A stretch of 64,000 nt of DNA, taken from positions 1-64,000 of the forward strand of contig CABZIW010000002.1 of assembly GCA_902526005.1 (NCBI GenBank), read 5' to 3'. Within the stretch, counting starts at the first letter, position 1, and each line of letters starts with the position of its first letter. The notes beneath the pieces are model-generated. The model was not told the DNA's origin and did no database searches. It saw only the letters and a program-made list of their open reading frames with translations. Positions 17,521 to 26,363 of the stretch are shown here, piece after piece. This DNA comes from an uncultured Pelagibacteraceae bacterium. Its GTDB lineage: Bacteria > Pseudomonadota > Alphaproteobacteria > Pelagibacterales > AG-422-B15. The position numbers and the translations under genes are program-made.

Positions 17521-17934
17521 TTAATTTTTTAAAACTGATATAGCCGCTAAAACTGCTTCTTTTGCTCTATTGAGTTTTTTTGAAGATCGCTCAGTTGCTT
17601 GCTTAATGCTTGAACATGTAAGAACAGTGTTGGAAACTGGAATTCTATTTTTAACAGATATTGAAAGCAGTGAATTTGTAATAGCATCTGCAATAAACTC
17701 ATAATGATCTGTCTTACCTTTAATAATACAACCCACCGCAATAACTGCATCGTATTTTTTTCTTTTTAGAAGTATCGCAATTTGGACAGGGATTTCAAGT
17801 GATCCGTTTACCCTAAATACATCGTAATTTAATTTTAGTTTTTTTAACTCAGTAACTGCACCATTCAATAAGCCTTCTGTTATTTTGGGATAAAAAGTCG
17901 AGGCTACTATTAAGAATTTATATTTTTTTGTCAT
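17521..17934 (-). CDS. ribH: 6,7-Dimethyl-8-ribityllumazine synthase
   Basis: Condenses 5-amino-6-ribitylaminouracil with 3,4-dihydroxybutanone 4-phosphate, the penultimate step of riboflavin synthesis. Features are ASTFYPKITEGLL, GSLEIPVQI, VGCIIKGKTDHYEFI with the catalytic histidine, and QATERS. It is 137 residues, at the short end of the family. It overlaps the end of ribB by 17 bases. Confidence 0.95.
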   Translation of the reverse strand: MTKKYKFLIVASTFYPKITEGLLNGAVTELKKLKLNYDVFRVNGSLEIPVQIAILLKRKKYDAVIAVGCIIKGKTDHYEFIADAITNSLLSISVKNRIPVSNTVLTCSSIKQATERSSKKLNRAKEAVLAAISVLKN

Positions 17935-19048
17935 TTATAGTATTTAAAAATTTAGTCTCAATAATTTCAATGTCAAAAGCATCTAAACCAATAAATTTCC
18001 ATTCAGTATTCGTGAGAAGTATCATTTTTTTTACTCCAATTTCTGATAGGATTTGTGCTCCCATACCATAAATTCTAAGTTCGTCACTCGTATTTTGTAT
18101 TCGATTGTCTGAGTTTGATTGGTTTGTTATTAAATTATTAATTATAGATTTACCAGTATCTCTTATTAAGATAATGACTCCTCTATTTTCCATTTCAATG
18201 ATCTTAATAGCTTTGTGTAATGAAGCATCATCACTTCCGTAATTACCAAATAAATTATCAAAGTAGTCTGTAACATGTACTCTGACCATAATCGGATTTC
18301 CATCACTTACATTTCCTTTTGTTAGTACAATTTGCTCTGTACCATCGTAGAGTGACTCATATATTTTAATATTAAATTTACTACCTGAGTCTAAATTTAT
18401 TTCTGAGTCATAAGATTTTTTAATAAACTTATCTTTATTTCTTCTATGAGAAATTAAATCCACTATCCTTCCTATTTTAATGCTATGTTTTTTTGAAAAC
18501 TCAATAAGGTCAGGAATTCTTGCCATAGTGCCATCATCATTCATTATTTCGCAAATAACTCCCGCTGGCGTATACCCACTAAGCCTAGCTAAATCAACTG
18601 ATGCTTCAGTGTGACCAGCTCTCATTAATACGCCTCCGTCTCTCGCAACTAATGGAAATACATGTCCAGGGCTCATAATATCTTTTTTTGATTTGTTTTG
18701 ATCAATTGCAGTTTGAATTGTTACAGCTCGGTCTTGTGCAGAAATACCCGTTGTAACACCCTCTTTTGCCTCTATGGATATTGTAAATGCAGTAGTGTCG
18801 CGTGAGTCATTATTTTGTGACATCAAAGGTAAATCAAGTTCCTTTACTCTATTCTCTGTTAGCGATAAACAAATCAAACCTCTGCCATGTGTTGCCATAA
18901 AGTTTATTGCTTTATCGTCAACTTTCGCCGCAGGAATGATCAAATCTCCCTCATTTTCACGGTCTTCATCATCGACCATAATTACCATTTTACCAAGTTT
19001 TTGGTCTTCAATTATTTCTTCAATAGATGATATAAATTCATTATTCAT
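17918..19048 (-). CDS. ribB: 3,4-Dihydroxy-2-butanone 4-phosphate synthase with degenerate RibA-like domain
   Basis: The N-terminal ~205 residues are a full DHBP synthase: DDEDRENEGDL for metal binding, HTEASVDLARLSG and GVICEIMNDDGTMAR. The C-terminal ~165 residues are a GTP cyclohydrolase II-like fold (IYGMGAQILSEIGVKKMILLTN), but the zinc site that should read SEC...RCDCG is TDYFDNLFGNYGSDDAS, with no cysteines, so this half is unlikely to have GCHII activity. I name it ribB, not ribBA. The ORF track uses a TTG at 19054; ATG at 19048 is preferred. A real GTP cyclohydrolase II should exist elsewhere in the genome. Confidence 0.93.
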   Translation of the reverse strand: MNNEFISSIEEIIEDQKLGKMVIMVDDEDRENEGDLIIPAAKVDDKAINFMATHGRGLICLSLTENRVKELDLPLMSQNNDSRDTTAFTISIEAKEGVTTGISAQDRAVTIQTAIDQNKSKKDIMSPGHVFPLVARDGGVLMRAGHTEASVDLARLSGYTPAGVICEIMNDDGTMARIPDLIEFSKKHSIKIGRIVDLISHRRNKDKFIKKSYDSEINLDSGSKFNIKIYESLYDGTEQIVLTKGNVSDGNPIMVRVHVTDYFDNLFGNYGSDDASLHKAIKIIEMENRGVIILIRDTGKSIINNLITNQSNSDNRIQNTSDELRIYGMGAQILSEIGVKKMILLTNTEWKFIGLDAFDIEIIETKFLNTINDKKI

Positions 19049-19060
19049 AAGCAATATAGG

Positions 19061-19651
19061 TCAACGGTTTTGCGTAACATATCTTGCAAGCATATCTACT
19101 TCAAGATTTATTCTATCGCCTACTTTTAATTTATTAAGATTAGTTTTTTTCCATGTGTATGGAATTATATTAAGACAAATTTCACCTTTTTTGAAATTAT
19201 TGATAGTAAGTGAAATACCATTTATGGCAATAGACCCTTTTTTTGCGATAAACTTACTTAGTTTTTTAGAAATTTTGAATTTTAACTCATAAGAGCCATC
19301 AATTTTTATTGATGATACTAATGAAGCAGTATCATCTACATGTCCAAAAACGAAATGCCCACTAATTTCATCTCCAACTCTAAGAGATTTCTCAATATTT
19401 ACTAGATCGCCTATTTTTATATGATTAAAGTTTGTACAATTTACTGTCTCTTTTGAAACATCAAAGCTAAGTCTTGTTTTTTTAGATAATTTTTTTTTAG
19501 ATGTAACAGTTAAACATACTCCATTACAGCAAACTGAGCTTCCTTTTTTTACATCTTTAAAGTTAAGATCAGTATCAAGCACAAGTTGATAGTCTTTTCT
19601 TTTTTTATACTCTTTAACAGTTCCTATATTTTCTATTATTCCCGAAAACAT
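19061..19651 (-). CDS. ribE: Riboflavin synthase, alpha chain
   Basis: Dismutates two lumazines to riboflavin. It has the two lumazine-binding repeats: MFSGIIENIGTV with CNGVCLTV in the first, and GHFVFGHVDDTA with SIAINGISLTI in the second. It is 196 residues, as usual. It lies 3 bases after the ribD stop, in the rib operon. Confidence 0.95.
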   Translation of the reverse strand: MFSGIIENIGTVKEYKKRKDYQLVLDTDLNFKDVKKGSSVCCNGVCLTVTSKKKLSKKTRLSFDVSKETVNCTNFNHIKIGDLVNIEKSLRVGDEISGHFVFGHVDDTASLVSSIKIDGSYELKFKISKKLSKFIAKKGSIAINGISLTINNFKKGEICLNIIPYTWKKTNLNKLKVGDRINLEVDMLARYVTQNR

Positions 19652-19654
19652 AGA

Positions 19655-20740
19655 TTATTTTTTCCTGTAAATTGATAATTGGTCATTATCAATTGATTTA
19701 ACACTAATTAACTTAAATTTTTTTAAATTTTCAATACTATCAATATCTAAATTTGAAACAGCATTAATACCTTTATTTCCCATAATTTTGCTCGCCCTAA
19801 ACCAAGCTATTTCGTCAATTAGATTTTCATTCAACAGAGAAGCTGATAATTTTGAGCCTCCTTCAACCAACACTCTCATATACCCTAAATCAGATATTTT
19901 TCTTATGACAGTATTGATATCTAACACATTATTTACTTCTTTAATTTTTATATACTTTATATTCTTTGAATTTAAAATTTTTTTCTTCATTTTATCAGAA
20001 TGAAAAATATATATTTTACGGTTTTTATTGCTAAATATTTTTAAATTATGATTTAAATCTAGTCTTCTATCTAAAACAAATATATCAGGAGATCTTTCAC
20101 TTAATCCTTCAAGCCTACAATCTAATATAGGGTTATCTTTTCTTATTGTGCCAGTTCCTACAATCAAACATTCGTTCAACGATCTTAATTTATGGCCAAA
20201 CATTCGTGAAGTTGAATTAGTGATCCATTTACTTTCGTATAAATTTGTCGCAATCTTACCATCAGCTGTAGATGCAATTTTAAGCGTTATAAATGGCTTA
20301 CGATCTTTTATTGAATTAAAAAAAATATTATTTAATTCTTCAACTTTATCACCAAAATTTTTAATAATTACGTTAATACCAGCTGATCTTAATTTTTTTA
20401 CTGAATTATTATTAACTAGGGGATTTTTATCAACCTGAGAGATGATCACTTTTGCAAATTTGAGTTCTATAATTTTGTCAACACAAGGTGGGGTTTTACC
20501 TTCATGCGAACATGGTTCTAGAGTGCAATACAAATGAGCACCTTTAATATCTTTTTTATTTTTAATTTGGTTTATTGCATGAATTTCAGCGTGAGGTACA
20601 CCTTGAGGCTGTGTCCAACCTCTTGACAAAATCATACCGTTGTTAACAATTACTGCTCCTACCGGAGGGTTTGGATACGTTGTACCAATGGCCCTAAGTG
20701 CCATCCTTTCTGCAATTCTAAGATAATTTTTTTCACTCAA
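19655..20740 (-). CDS. ribD: Bifunctional riboflavin deaminase/reductase RibD
   Basis: The N-terminal deaminase (about 1-145) has the zinc site HAEIHAI and PCSHEGKTPPCVDKI; the C-terminal reductase has KIASTADGKIA and LVEGGSKLSASLL. It converts the pyrimidine intermediate in two steps toward 5-amino-6-ribitylaminouracil phosphate. 361 residues is normal. The start is a TTG at 20740; the next ATG would cut into the deaminase N terminus, so TTG is more likely. It begins 8 bases after nrdR. Confidence 0.95.
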   Translation of the reverse strand: MSEKNYLRIAERMALRAIGTTYPNPPVGAVIVNNGMILSRGWTQPQGVPHAEIHAINQIKNKKDIKGAHLYCTLEPCSHEGKTPPCVDKIIELKFAKVIISQVDKNPLVNNNSVKKLRSAGINVIIKNFGDKVEELNNIFFNSIKDRKPFITLKIASTADGKIATNLYESKWITNSTSRMFGHKLRSLNECLIVGTGTIRKDNPILDCRLEGLSERSPDIFVLDRRLDLNHNLKIFSNKNRKIYIFHSDKMKKKILNSKNIKYIKIKEVNNVLDINTVIRKISDLGYMRVLVEGGSKLSASLLNENLIDEIAWFRASKIMGNKGINAVSNLDIDSIENLKKFKLISVKSIDNDQLSIYRKK

Positions 20741-20748
20741 ATGCTAAC

Positions 20749-21207
20749 CTAATCTTCAGTGGAAGAAATTACACCTAAGAACTCTTCAAAATCTTTTGCC
20801 TCACGAAAATTTTTATAGACTGATGCAAAACGTACATATGCAACAGAGTCAATGCTTTGCAATCCTTCCATAACAATTTCACCTATCACATCTGATGAAA
20901 CTTCTGTTTCACCTAGACTCTCAACTCGTCTAACTATACCACTAATCATTCTATCAACTCTTTCATTGTCAACTGGTCTTTTTCTTAGAGCTATTTGTAC
21001 TGATCTTTCTAGTTTATCACGATCAAATGGGACTTTCTTTCCTGATTTTTTAAGAACAGTCAGTTCCCTTAATTGTATACGTTCAAATGTTGTGAAGCGT
21101 GCACCACATGCAGAGCAAAACCTTCTTCTTCTTATAGCAGAATTGTCCTCCGTAGCTCGAGAGTCCTTGACTTGGGTATCATTATTTCCACAAAATGGAC
21201 ACTTCAT
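20749..21207 (-). CDS. nrdR: Transcriptional repressor NrdR
   Basis: Represses ribonucleotide reductase genes when dATP is high. The zinc ribbon has CPFCG and CSACGARF (cysteines at 3, 6, 31, 34), and the ATP-cone follows ([20 protein letters not shown]). 152 residues is the usual length. The glyA-nrdR-ribD order is common in Alphaproteobacteria. It starts 8 bases after glyA. Confidence 0.97.
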   Translation of the reverse strand: MKCPFCGNNDTQVKDSRATEDNSAIRRRRFCSACGARFTTFERIQLRELTVLKKSGKKVPFDRDKLERSVQIALRKRPVDNERVDRMISGIVRRVESLGETEVSSDVIGEIVMEGLQSIDSVAYVRFASVYKNFREAKDFEEFLGVISSTED

Positions 21208-21215
21208 ATCGTCAC

Positions 21216-22478
21216 CTAATTATAAATTGGAAATTGATTACAGAGATTTATCACTTTCTCTTTAACTATTTTTTCAACTTTACTGTTATCATTTGGGTTT
21301 TGCTTTAATCCTGATAACGTTTCAAGAATTAAATTTCCAACAGTTTCAAATTCCTTTTCTTTAAAACCTCTTGTTGTAGCGGCAGGAGTCCCCAATCTGA
21401 TTCCAGAAGTTATTTTTGGGGGTTTCGGGTCCTTTGGTATTCCATTTTTATTACATGTAATGTGAGCTTCCTCAAGACTTGTTGAAGCTGCATCGCCTGT
21501 CAGGTCCATTGGGGTTAAATCAACTAATATTAGATGCGTGTCTGTGCCTCCGGAAACAATTTTGAGACCACCATCTACTAGTGTTTGACTAAGAGTTTGA
21601 GCATTTTTAATAACTTGTTTTATATATTCTTTGAATTCTGGTTTTAGAGCTTCACCAAAGGCAACAGCTTTACCTGCTATTACATGCATTAAAGGTCCAC
21701 CTTGATACCCTGGGAATACAGCTGAATTAAATTTTTTGCCTAAGTCTTTATTATTAGAAAGTATCATGCCACCTCTAGCACCTCTTATAGTTTTGTGGGT
21801 TGTCGAAGTAACAACATCTGCAAATTCTATAGGATTAGGATACTCTTCAGCTGCAACTAATCCTGAAAAGTGAGCCATATCTACATGCAGATATGCTCCT
21901 ACCAAGTCACAAATTTCACGAAATCTTTTGAAGTCTATAATTCTCGAGTAAGCACTTCCTCCTGCAATTATTATTTTAGGTTTATGTTCTTTTGCGAGCG
22001 ACTCAACTTCATCATAATTTATCAACCCTTCATCATCCAATCCATACTGAACTGCATTGAACCATTTTCCTGACATAGATGGTGCTGACCCATGAGTTAA
22101 ATGTCCACCAGCATCCAAGCTCATACCTAAAATTGTATCTCCTGGTTTTATTAGAGCTAACATAACCGCGCCATTAGCCTGTGCTCCTGAATGAGGCTGC
22201 ACATTAGCATATTCGCATTTATAGAGTTTTTTTAGTCTCTGAATTGCAAGGTCCTCAGCAATATCAACAAATTCACAGCCTCCATAATAACGGGCAGCCG
22301 TATACCCTTCTGCATATTTATTTGTTAATACAGATCCTTGAGCTTCTAATACGGCTTTTGAAACAATATTTTCTGATGCAATTAACTCAATCTGATTTTG
22401 TTGTCTTGAAAGTTCTTTGTTTATTGCTTCATGAATTTCGTTATCGATATCTTGAAGTGGAGATGAAAAAAAAGTCAT
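21216..22478 (-). CDS. glyA: Serine hydroxymethyltransferase
   Basis: PLP enzyme interconverting serine and glycine with tetrahydrofolate, the main source of one-carbon units. The PLP lysine is in [35 protein letters not shown] and QPHSGAQAN are further family marks. 420 residues is normal. It begins 4 bases after rpiB. No glycine riboswitch is visible in front of it or rpiB. Confidence 0.98.
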   Translation of the reverse strand: MTFFSSPLQDIDNEIHEAINKELSRQQNQIELIASENIVSKAVLEAQGSVLTNKYAEGYTAARYYGGCEFVDIAEDLAIQRLKKLYKCEYANVQPHSGAQANGAVMLALIKPGDTILGMSLDAGGHLTHGSAPSMSGKWFNAVQYGLDDEGLINYDEVESLAKEHKPKIIIAGGSAYSRIIDFKRFREICDLVGAYLHVDMAHFSGLVAAEEYPNPIEFADVVTSTTHKTIRGARGGMILSNNKDLGKKFNSAVFPGYQGGPLMHVIAGKAVAFGEALKPEFKEYIKQVIKNAQTLSQTLVDGGLKIVSGGTDTHLILVDLTPMDLTGDAASTSLEEAHITCNKNGIPKDPKPPKITSGIRLGTPAATTRGFKEKEFETVGNLILETLSGLKQNPNDNSKVEKIVKEKVINLCNQFPIYN

Positions 22479-22482
22479 ATAA

Positions 22483-22920
22483 TTATCCTATTTTATTTAT
22501 TCTAACAGCGTGTCGGCTGCCTTCAAAGTCCGTATTTAAGAATGTTTCAACTAGACTTAAGGCTGTAGCTTCATCTATAACACGGGCGCCTAAAGTCAAA
22601 ATATTTGCATCATTATGTTCCCTAGCTAATTTTGTAACCTCACTGCTATAACAAAGAGCAGCTCTAATCCCAGGTTTTTTATTTGCTGCCATTGCCATCC
22701 CTTGGCCAGTTCCACAAACTAATACGCCCTTATGAGCTTTTTCATTTAAAATATCATTTGTAACTTTTGATGCGTAGTCAGGATAATCTACTGGATCTTT
22801 TTTATCTGGTCCTCTATCAATAACATCAACTCCACAATCTAAAAGGCGTTTAATTATTTGATCTTTTAGATCAAAACCTGCGTGGTCTGAAGCAATAGAT
22901 ACTTTAGTTTGTTCACTCAT
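22483..22920 (-). CDS. rpiB: Ribose 5-phosphate isomerase B
   Basis: Interconverts ribulose and ribose 5-phosphate in the pentose phosphate pathway. Motifs are [11 protein letters not shown] at the N terminus, [16 protein letters not shown] with the catalytic cysteine, and LTLGARVI. 145 residues is normal. rpiB-glyA adjacency is frequent in Alphaproteobacteria. A 55-base gap separates it from the diesterase gene. Confidence 0.96.
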   Translation of the reverse strand: MSEQTKVSIASDHAGFDLKDQIIKRLLDCGVDVIDRGPDKKDPVDYPDYASKVTNDILNEKAHKGVLVCGTGQGMAMAANKKPGIRAALCYSSEVTKLAREHNDANILTLGARVIDEATALSLVETFLNTDFEGSRHAVRINKIG

Positions 22921-22975
22921 ATTGGATATTATTAAACTAATTATACTAAATCTTGTATATAAAAAAATACAATAA

Positions 22976-23725
22976 TTAATTCCAAAGAGACTTTTTTTGT
23001 AAGACTTTTTTTAAAGTTGTCGGTTTATCTGTCATTATACCGTCAACATTTATATTTATTAGATCAATCATCTGGTTTTCATCATTAATTGTCCAGACAT
23101 GTATTTTTTTTCCAAGACTATGAACATGCTCGACTAGATCGCTAGTAACAATTCTAAAGCCCATATATGTCATAGGTATTTGAAGACATGGAATACTATT
23201 ATCATAGATAGAAAATAATCTATTAAGAAAAAATAATATGGTCTCACTCTTAGTCATGGATGAACATAGATTATCTTTAAACTCATTTCTCAAAATATCT
23301 ATCTTGGTATTACTAAATGAACCAATACATAATCTGTCAATATTTTTCATAGATTTTAATTTATCTTTCAATAAGTATGCAGACTCTAAACTTTTCGGTT
23401 CAATATTAAAATTTATCTCAGGCCAAGAAGATAAGGCCTCGTCAAGTAATGGGATCGTATGTGTCTCAAAAATTTTTATATTTTTTAACTCTTCATAATT
23501 TAAATTTTCTATTTTTGCATCTAGACCAAGAATTCTTTTTAAATCTGGATCATGAAATATTATTAACTTATTATCTTTTGTATGCCTCACATCTGTCTCA
23601 ATGTGCCGATATCCTAAATTAATTGAATTATTGAATGCGTCTAAAGTATTTTCACAAAAATCATAGGAACCGCCACGATGTGCGAATGGAATAAAATTAT
23701 AATTGTCTAAAAATTTAAAAGACAT
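22976..23725 (-). CDS. Glycerophosphodiester phosphodiesterase (first copy)
   Basis: Hydrolyses glycerophosphodiesters from phospholipid turnover to glycerol 3-phosphate and an alcohol. The family motifs are FAHRGGSYDFCENT at residues 14-27, ETDVRHTKDN with HDPDL, and NIEPK, which carry the metal and catalytic residues. The C terminus has HVWTINDENQM and VDGIMTDKP. It is 249 residues without signal peptide, so cytosolic like UgpQ. Its start is 14 bases from the divergent DUF1295 gene. A second copy lies at 51.5 kb. Confidence 0.92.
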   Translation of the reverse strand: MSFKFLDNYNFIPFAHRGGSYDFCENTLDAFNNSINLGYRHIETDVRHTKDNKLIIFHDPDLKRILGLDAKIENLNYEELKNIKIFETHTIPLLDEALSSWPEINFNIEPKSLESAYLLKDKLKSMKNIDRLCIGSFSNTKIDILRNEFKDNLCSSMTKSETILFFLNRLFSIYDNSIPCLQIPMTYMGFRIVTSDLVEHVHSLGKKIHVWTINDENQMIDLININVDGIMTDKPTTLKKVLQKKSLWN

Positions 23726-23739
23726 ATATATACTGAGTT

Positions 23740-24507
23740 ATGTTACTTAATTTTATAACTATATTAGGCTTCAATTTTATCGTCATTACTATTTTGTGGA
23801 TATCATCCCTTAAAACTAGAAGAGCAGATTTTATTGATATTTACTGGGGTCCTAGTTTCTTTTTTTCATTTCTTTTGGCTCTGGTAATAAATAATTCATT
23901 TTCTGTTACTGAAATAATATGCTTATTTCTAATAACAATATGGGGTTTTAGACTTGGAATCTATCTTTTAATTAGAAATGTTAATAAGACTGAGGATATT
24001 AGATATGTTAAAATTAGAGAAGCTAGGGGAGATACTGGTCTTTATTTAACGGCTTACTTAATCCAAATAATTTTAATACCAATTATCTCATTGCCTCTGA
24101 TCAGCATTTTAGACACTAGTATTGATCTTAGTTTTGTCCATTGGGTAGGTATATTGATAGCACTTTCAGGAATTCTTATTGAAACAATAGCTGATATACA
24201 ATTATCCAAGTTTAAATTAGATCAAAATAATATTAATAAAGTTATGGATAAAGGGCTTTGGTATTATTCAAGACACCCTAATTATTTCGGGGATAGTCTA
24301 TTTTGGTGGGGTATTACAATTTACTGTTTTGCATTATCCAACAATTTATTAATTTTTATTGCTCCAATAATAATGACTTACTTATTACTTAGGGTTTCTG
24401 GTGTGACTATGTTAGAAAATAGATTATCAAAAAAGAAGGGTGGTTATACTGAGTATATAAACTCTACTAGCTCTTTTATAATATTGCCAAAGAAAAAATC
24501 TAAATGA
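23740..24507 (+). CDS. DUF1295 membrane protein (steroid 5-alpha-reductase-like)
   Basis: Integral membrane protein of 255 residues with about six helices. It belongs to the DUF1295 family, related to steroid reductases and isoprenylcysteine methyltransferases. The signature is GLWYYSRHPNYFGDSLFWWG near residue 170, with GFRLGIYL and RVSGVTMLE before the end. Substrate unknown; the fold binds NADPH or SAM in relatives. It overlaps hemB as ATGA, and this pairing gives no clear clue to function. Confidence 0.88.
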   Translation: MLLNFITILGFNFIVITILWISSLKTRRADFIDIYWGPSFFFSFLLALVINNSFSVTEIICLFLITIWGFRLGIYLLIRNVNKTEDIRYVKIREARGDTGLYLTAYLIQIILIPIISLPLISILDTSIDLSFVHWVGILIALSGILIETIADIQLSKFKLDQNNINKVMDKGLWYYSRHPNYFGDSLFWWGITIYCFALSNNLLIFIAPIIMTYLLLRVSGVTMLENRLSKKKGGYTEYINSTSSFIILPKKKSK

Positions 24508-25511
24508 GTGTATCAGAACTTAAATATCCAAAAAATAGGTTGCGACGAACTCGTCAAGCTAAATGGATTAGAAACCTTACTCAAGAAAGTATGCTTAGTA
24601 CAAACGATTTAGTATGGCCAGTTTTTGTATGTGAAGGAAACAATATCAAAGATGAAATTCAATCAATGCCTAATGTTTATAGGTATTCGATAGACAATTT
24701 AAATGAGGTCTATGATATTGCTAGTGAGCATAAAATAAATCTTATAGCTGTATTTCCGTTCACGCCTCAGGAGCTAAAAACAAAATATGGAGATGAAGCA
24801 CTAAATCCAAATAATTTAGTTTGTAAGTCTCTTGAAAAGCTTAAAAGTCATAAGTCTGACTTTGGTATTATGTGCGATGTTGCATTAGATCCATATACAG
24901 ATCATGGCCATGATGGATTATTAAGCGATGAAGGTAAGATTTTAAACGATGAAACTAATGGTGTTTTAGTTAAACAATCTATCCTGCTTGCTGAACATGG
25001 TGCAGATATAATTGCCCCCTCAGATATGATGGATGGTAGGATTGGCATGATTAGAGACGAGTTAGAAAAAAATAAATTTGTGGATACTCTCATTTTGTCT
25101 TATGCAGCAAAATATTCATCAAGCATGTATGCGCCATTTAGAGATGCTATTGGCTCTTCCAAGAATTTAAAGACAGATAAAAAAACTTACCAGATGAATA
25201 TATTGAATTCTGATGAAGCAATCAGGGAGGCATCAATGGACATAGCTGAAGGGGCCGATATGATAATGGTAAAGCCTGGAATTAGCTATTTGGACATCGT
25301 ATACAGAATTAAGAATGAACTTAAGTATCCCACATTTGCCTACCAAGTTTCAGGTGAGTACTCACTCATTAAATTCGGATCACAACAAGGTATAATTAAC
25401 GAAGAAACTATGGTTATAGAACAATTGTCTTCATTCAAAAGAGCAGGAGCAGATGCAATAATTACTTATTATGCACCTGAAGTTTCAAAATTTTTAAAAC
25501 TAATTGATTAA
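24504..25511 (+). CDS. hemB: Delta-aminolevulinic acid dehydratase (porphobilinogen synthase)
   Basis: Condenses two aminolevulinates to porphobilinogen in heme synthesis. The Schiff-base lysine is in MIMVKPGISYLD; MYAPFRDAIGS and YQMNILNSDEA are conserved. The metal-site loop reads DVALDPYTDHGHDG, with Asp in place of the zinc cysteines, so it is the Mg-type enzyme. 335 residues is normal. It converges on the next gene with a 12-base overlap. Confidence 0.97.
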   Translation: MSVSELKYPKNRLRRTRQAKWIRNLTQESMLSTNDLVWPVFVCEGNNIKDEIQSMPNVYRYSIDNLNEVYDIASEHKINLIAVFPFTPQELKTKYGDEALNPNNLVCKSLEKLKSHKSDFGIMCDVALDPYTDHGHDGLLSDEGKILNDETNGVLVKQSILLAEHGADIIAPSDMMDGRIGMIRDELEKNKFVDTLILSYAAKYSSSMYAPFRDAIGSSKNLKTDKKTYQMNILNSDEAIREASMDIAEGADMIMVKPGISYLDIVYRIKNELKYPTFAYQVSGEYSLIKFGSQQGIINEETMVIEQLSSFKRAGADAIITYYAPEVSKFLKLID

Positions 25512-26363
25512 ACGTTTTATTAAACTTGATGTATCAAGTTTATTTCCGCCTAAATCTTGTATATCGCTATAGAATTTATCGACAATTTTAGTCACCTCTA
25601 AATTAATACCATGTGTGTCTGCTTCTGCAAATGCAATTGAAAGATCTTTTCTCATTAAATCAACTGCAAAACCAAAGTCAAATTCTCCCGCTACCATTGA
25701 TTTAAAACGATTATCCATTTGCCATGATTGTGCTGCGCCTGATGAAATTACTTCCAATACATCATCAGGGTTTAAATCGGTCTGCTTCATAAAATAAATT
25801 GACTCTGATAAGCCTTGAACTAGTCCTGCAATACAAATTTGATTAATTATTTTTGTTAGCTGACCAGATCCTGAAGTGCCCATATATTTTATTTTTTTTC
25901 CATATGATCCTAATATTTCAATACTTCTTTCATATGCCTTCTCTGAACCTCCAATCATTATACTTAATTGGCCTTTTTCCGCTCCTGCTTGTCCACCTGA
26001 TATTGGGGCATCAAGAAAACTAACACCTAAATTTTCTAAGTTTTTTTCTACTTCTCTTACAATTCTTGGTGATACAGTTGAATGATCAATGAATATTGAC
26101 TTTTCGCTCAGAGAGTTCAGACACCCTTTATCTATTGAGGTTATTTCTTTTAAATCTTCATCGTTGCCTACACATGAAATAATAAAATCATATTTTTGAT
26201 TAGTTTCTGATAATTTATCAATAACTTTCCCTTTATAGTTTTTGATCCAGTTATCACATTTACTTTTTGTGCGATTATAAATAGAAACATTATGTTTTTT
26301 TGATAGGTAGCCAGCCATTGGAGAGCCCATTTTCCCAATCCCTATAAAAAGAATGTTATACAT
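25500..26363 (-). CDS. 3-Hydroxyisobutyrate dehydrogenase-family oxidoreductase
   Basis: NAD(P)-dependent beta-hydroxyacid dehydrogenase. Rossmann motif FIGIGKMGSPMAGYL at residues 4-18, then DAPISGGQAGAEKGQLSIMIGG, and the catalytic lysine in GQLTKIINQ. Members act on 3-hydroxyisobutyrate, tartronate semialdehyde or succinate semialdehyde; 287 residues does not decide. Its ATG overlaps the upstream amine oxidase-like gene by 8 bases, so the two may act in one degradation pathway. Confidence 0.9.
   Translation of the reverse strand: MYNILFIGIGKMGSPMAGYLSKKHNVSIYNRTKSKCDNWIKNYKGKVIDKLSETNQKYDFIISCVGNDEDLKEITSIDKGCLNSLSEKSIFIDHSTVSPRIVREVEKNLENLGVSFLDAPISGGQAGAEKGQLSIMIGGSEKAYERSIEILGSYGKKIKYMGTSGSGQLTKIINQICIAGLVQGLSESIYFMKQTDLNPDDVLEVISSGAAQSWQMDNRFKSMVAGEFDFGFAVDLMRKDLSIAFAEADTHGINLEVTKIVDKFYSDIQDLGGNKLDTSSLIKRLIN

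Noticed and set aside
18774-19292. 172-residue plus-strand ORF opposite ribB/ribE
   Set aside because: Entirely antisense to two well-supported riboflavin genes; composition is serine- and isoleucine-rich as expected for a complement shadow, and no ribosome binding site is seen.
20852-21265. 137-residue plus-strand ORF opposite nrdR
   Set aside because: Shadow of nrdR with no recognisable domain.
22244-22651. 135-residue plus-strand ORF opposite glyA/rpiB
   Set aside because: Spans two certain minus-strand genes; a reading-frame shadow.
22921-22975. Possible glycine or other riboswitch before rpiB-glyA
   Set aside because: Only 55 AT-rich bases and no conserved aptamer words.
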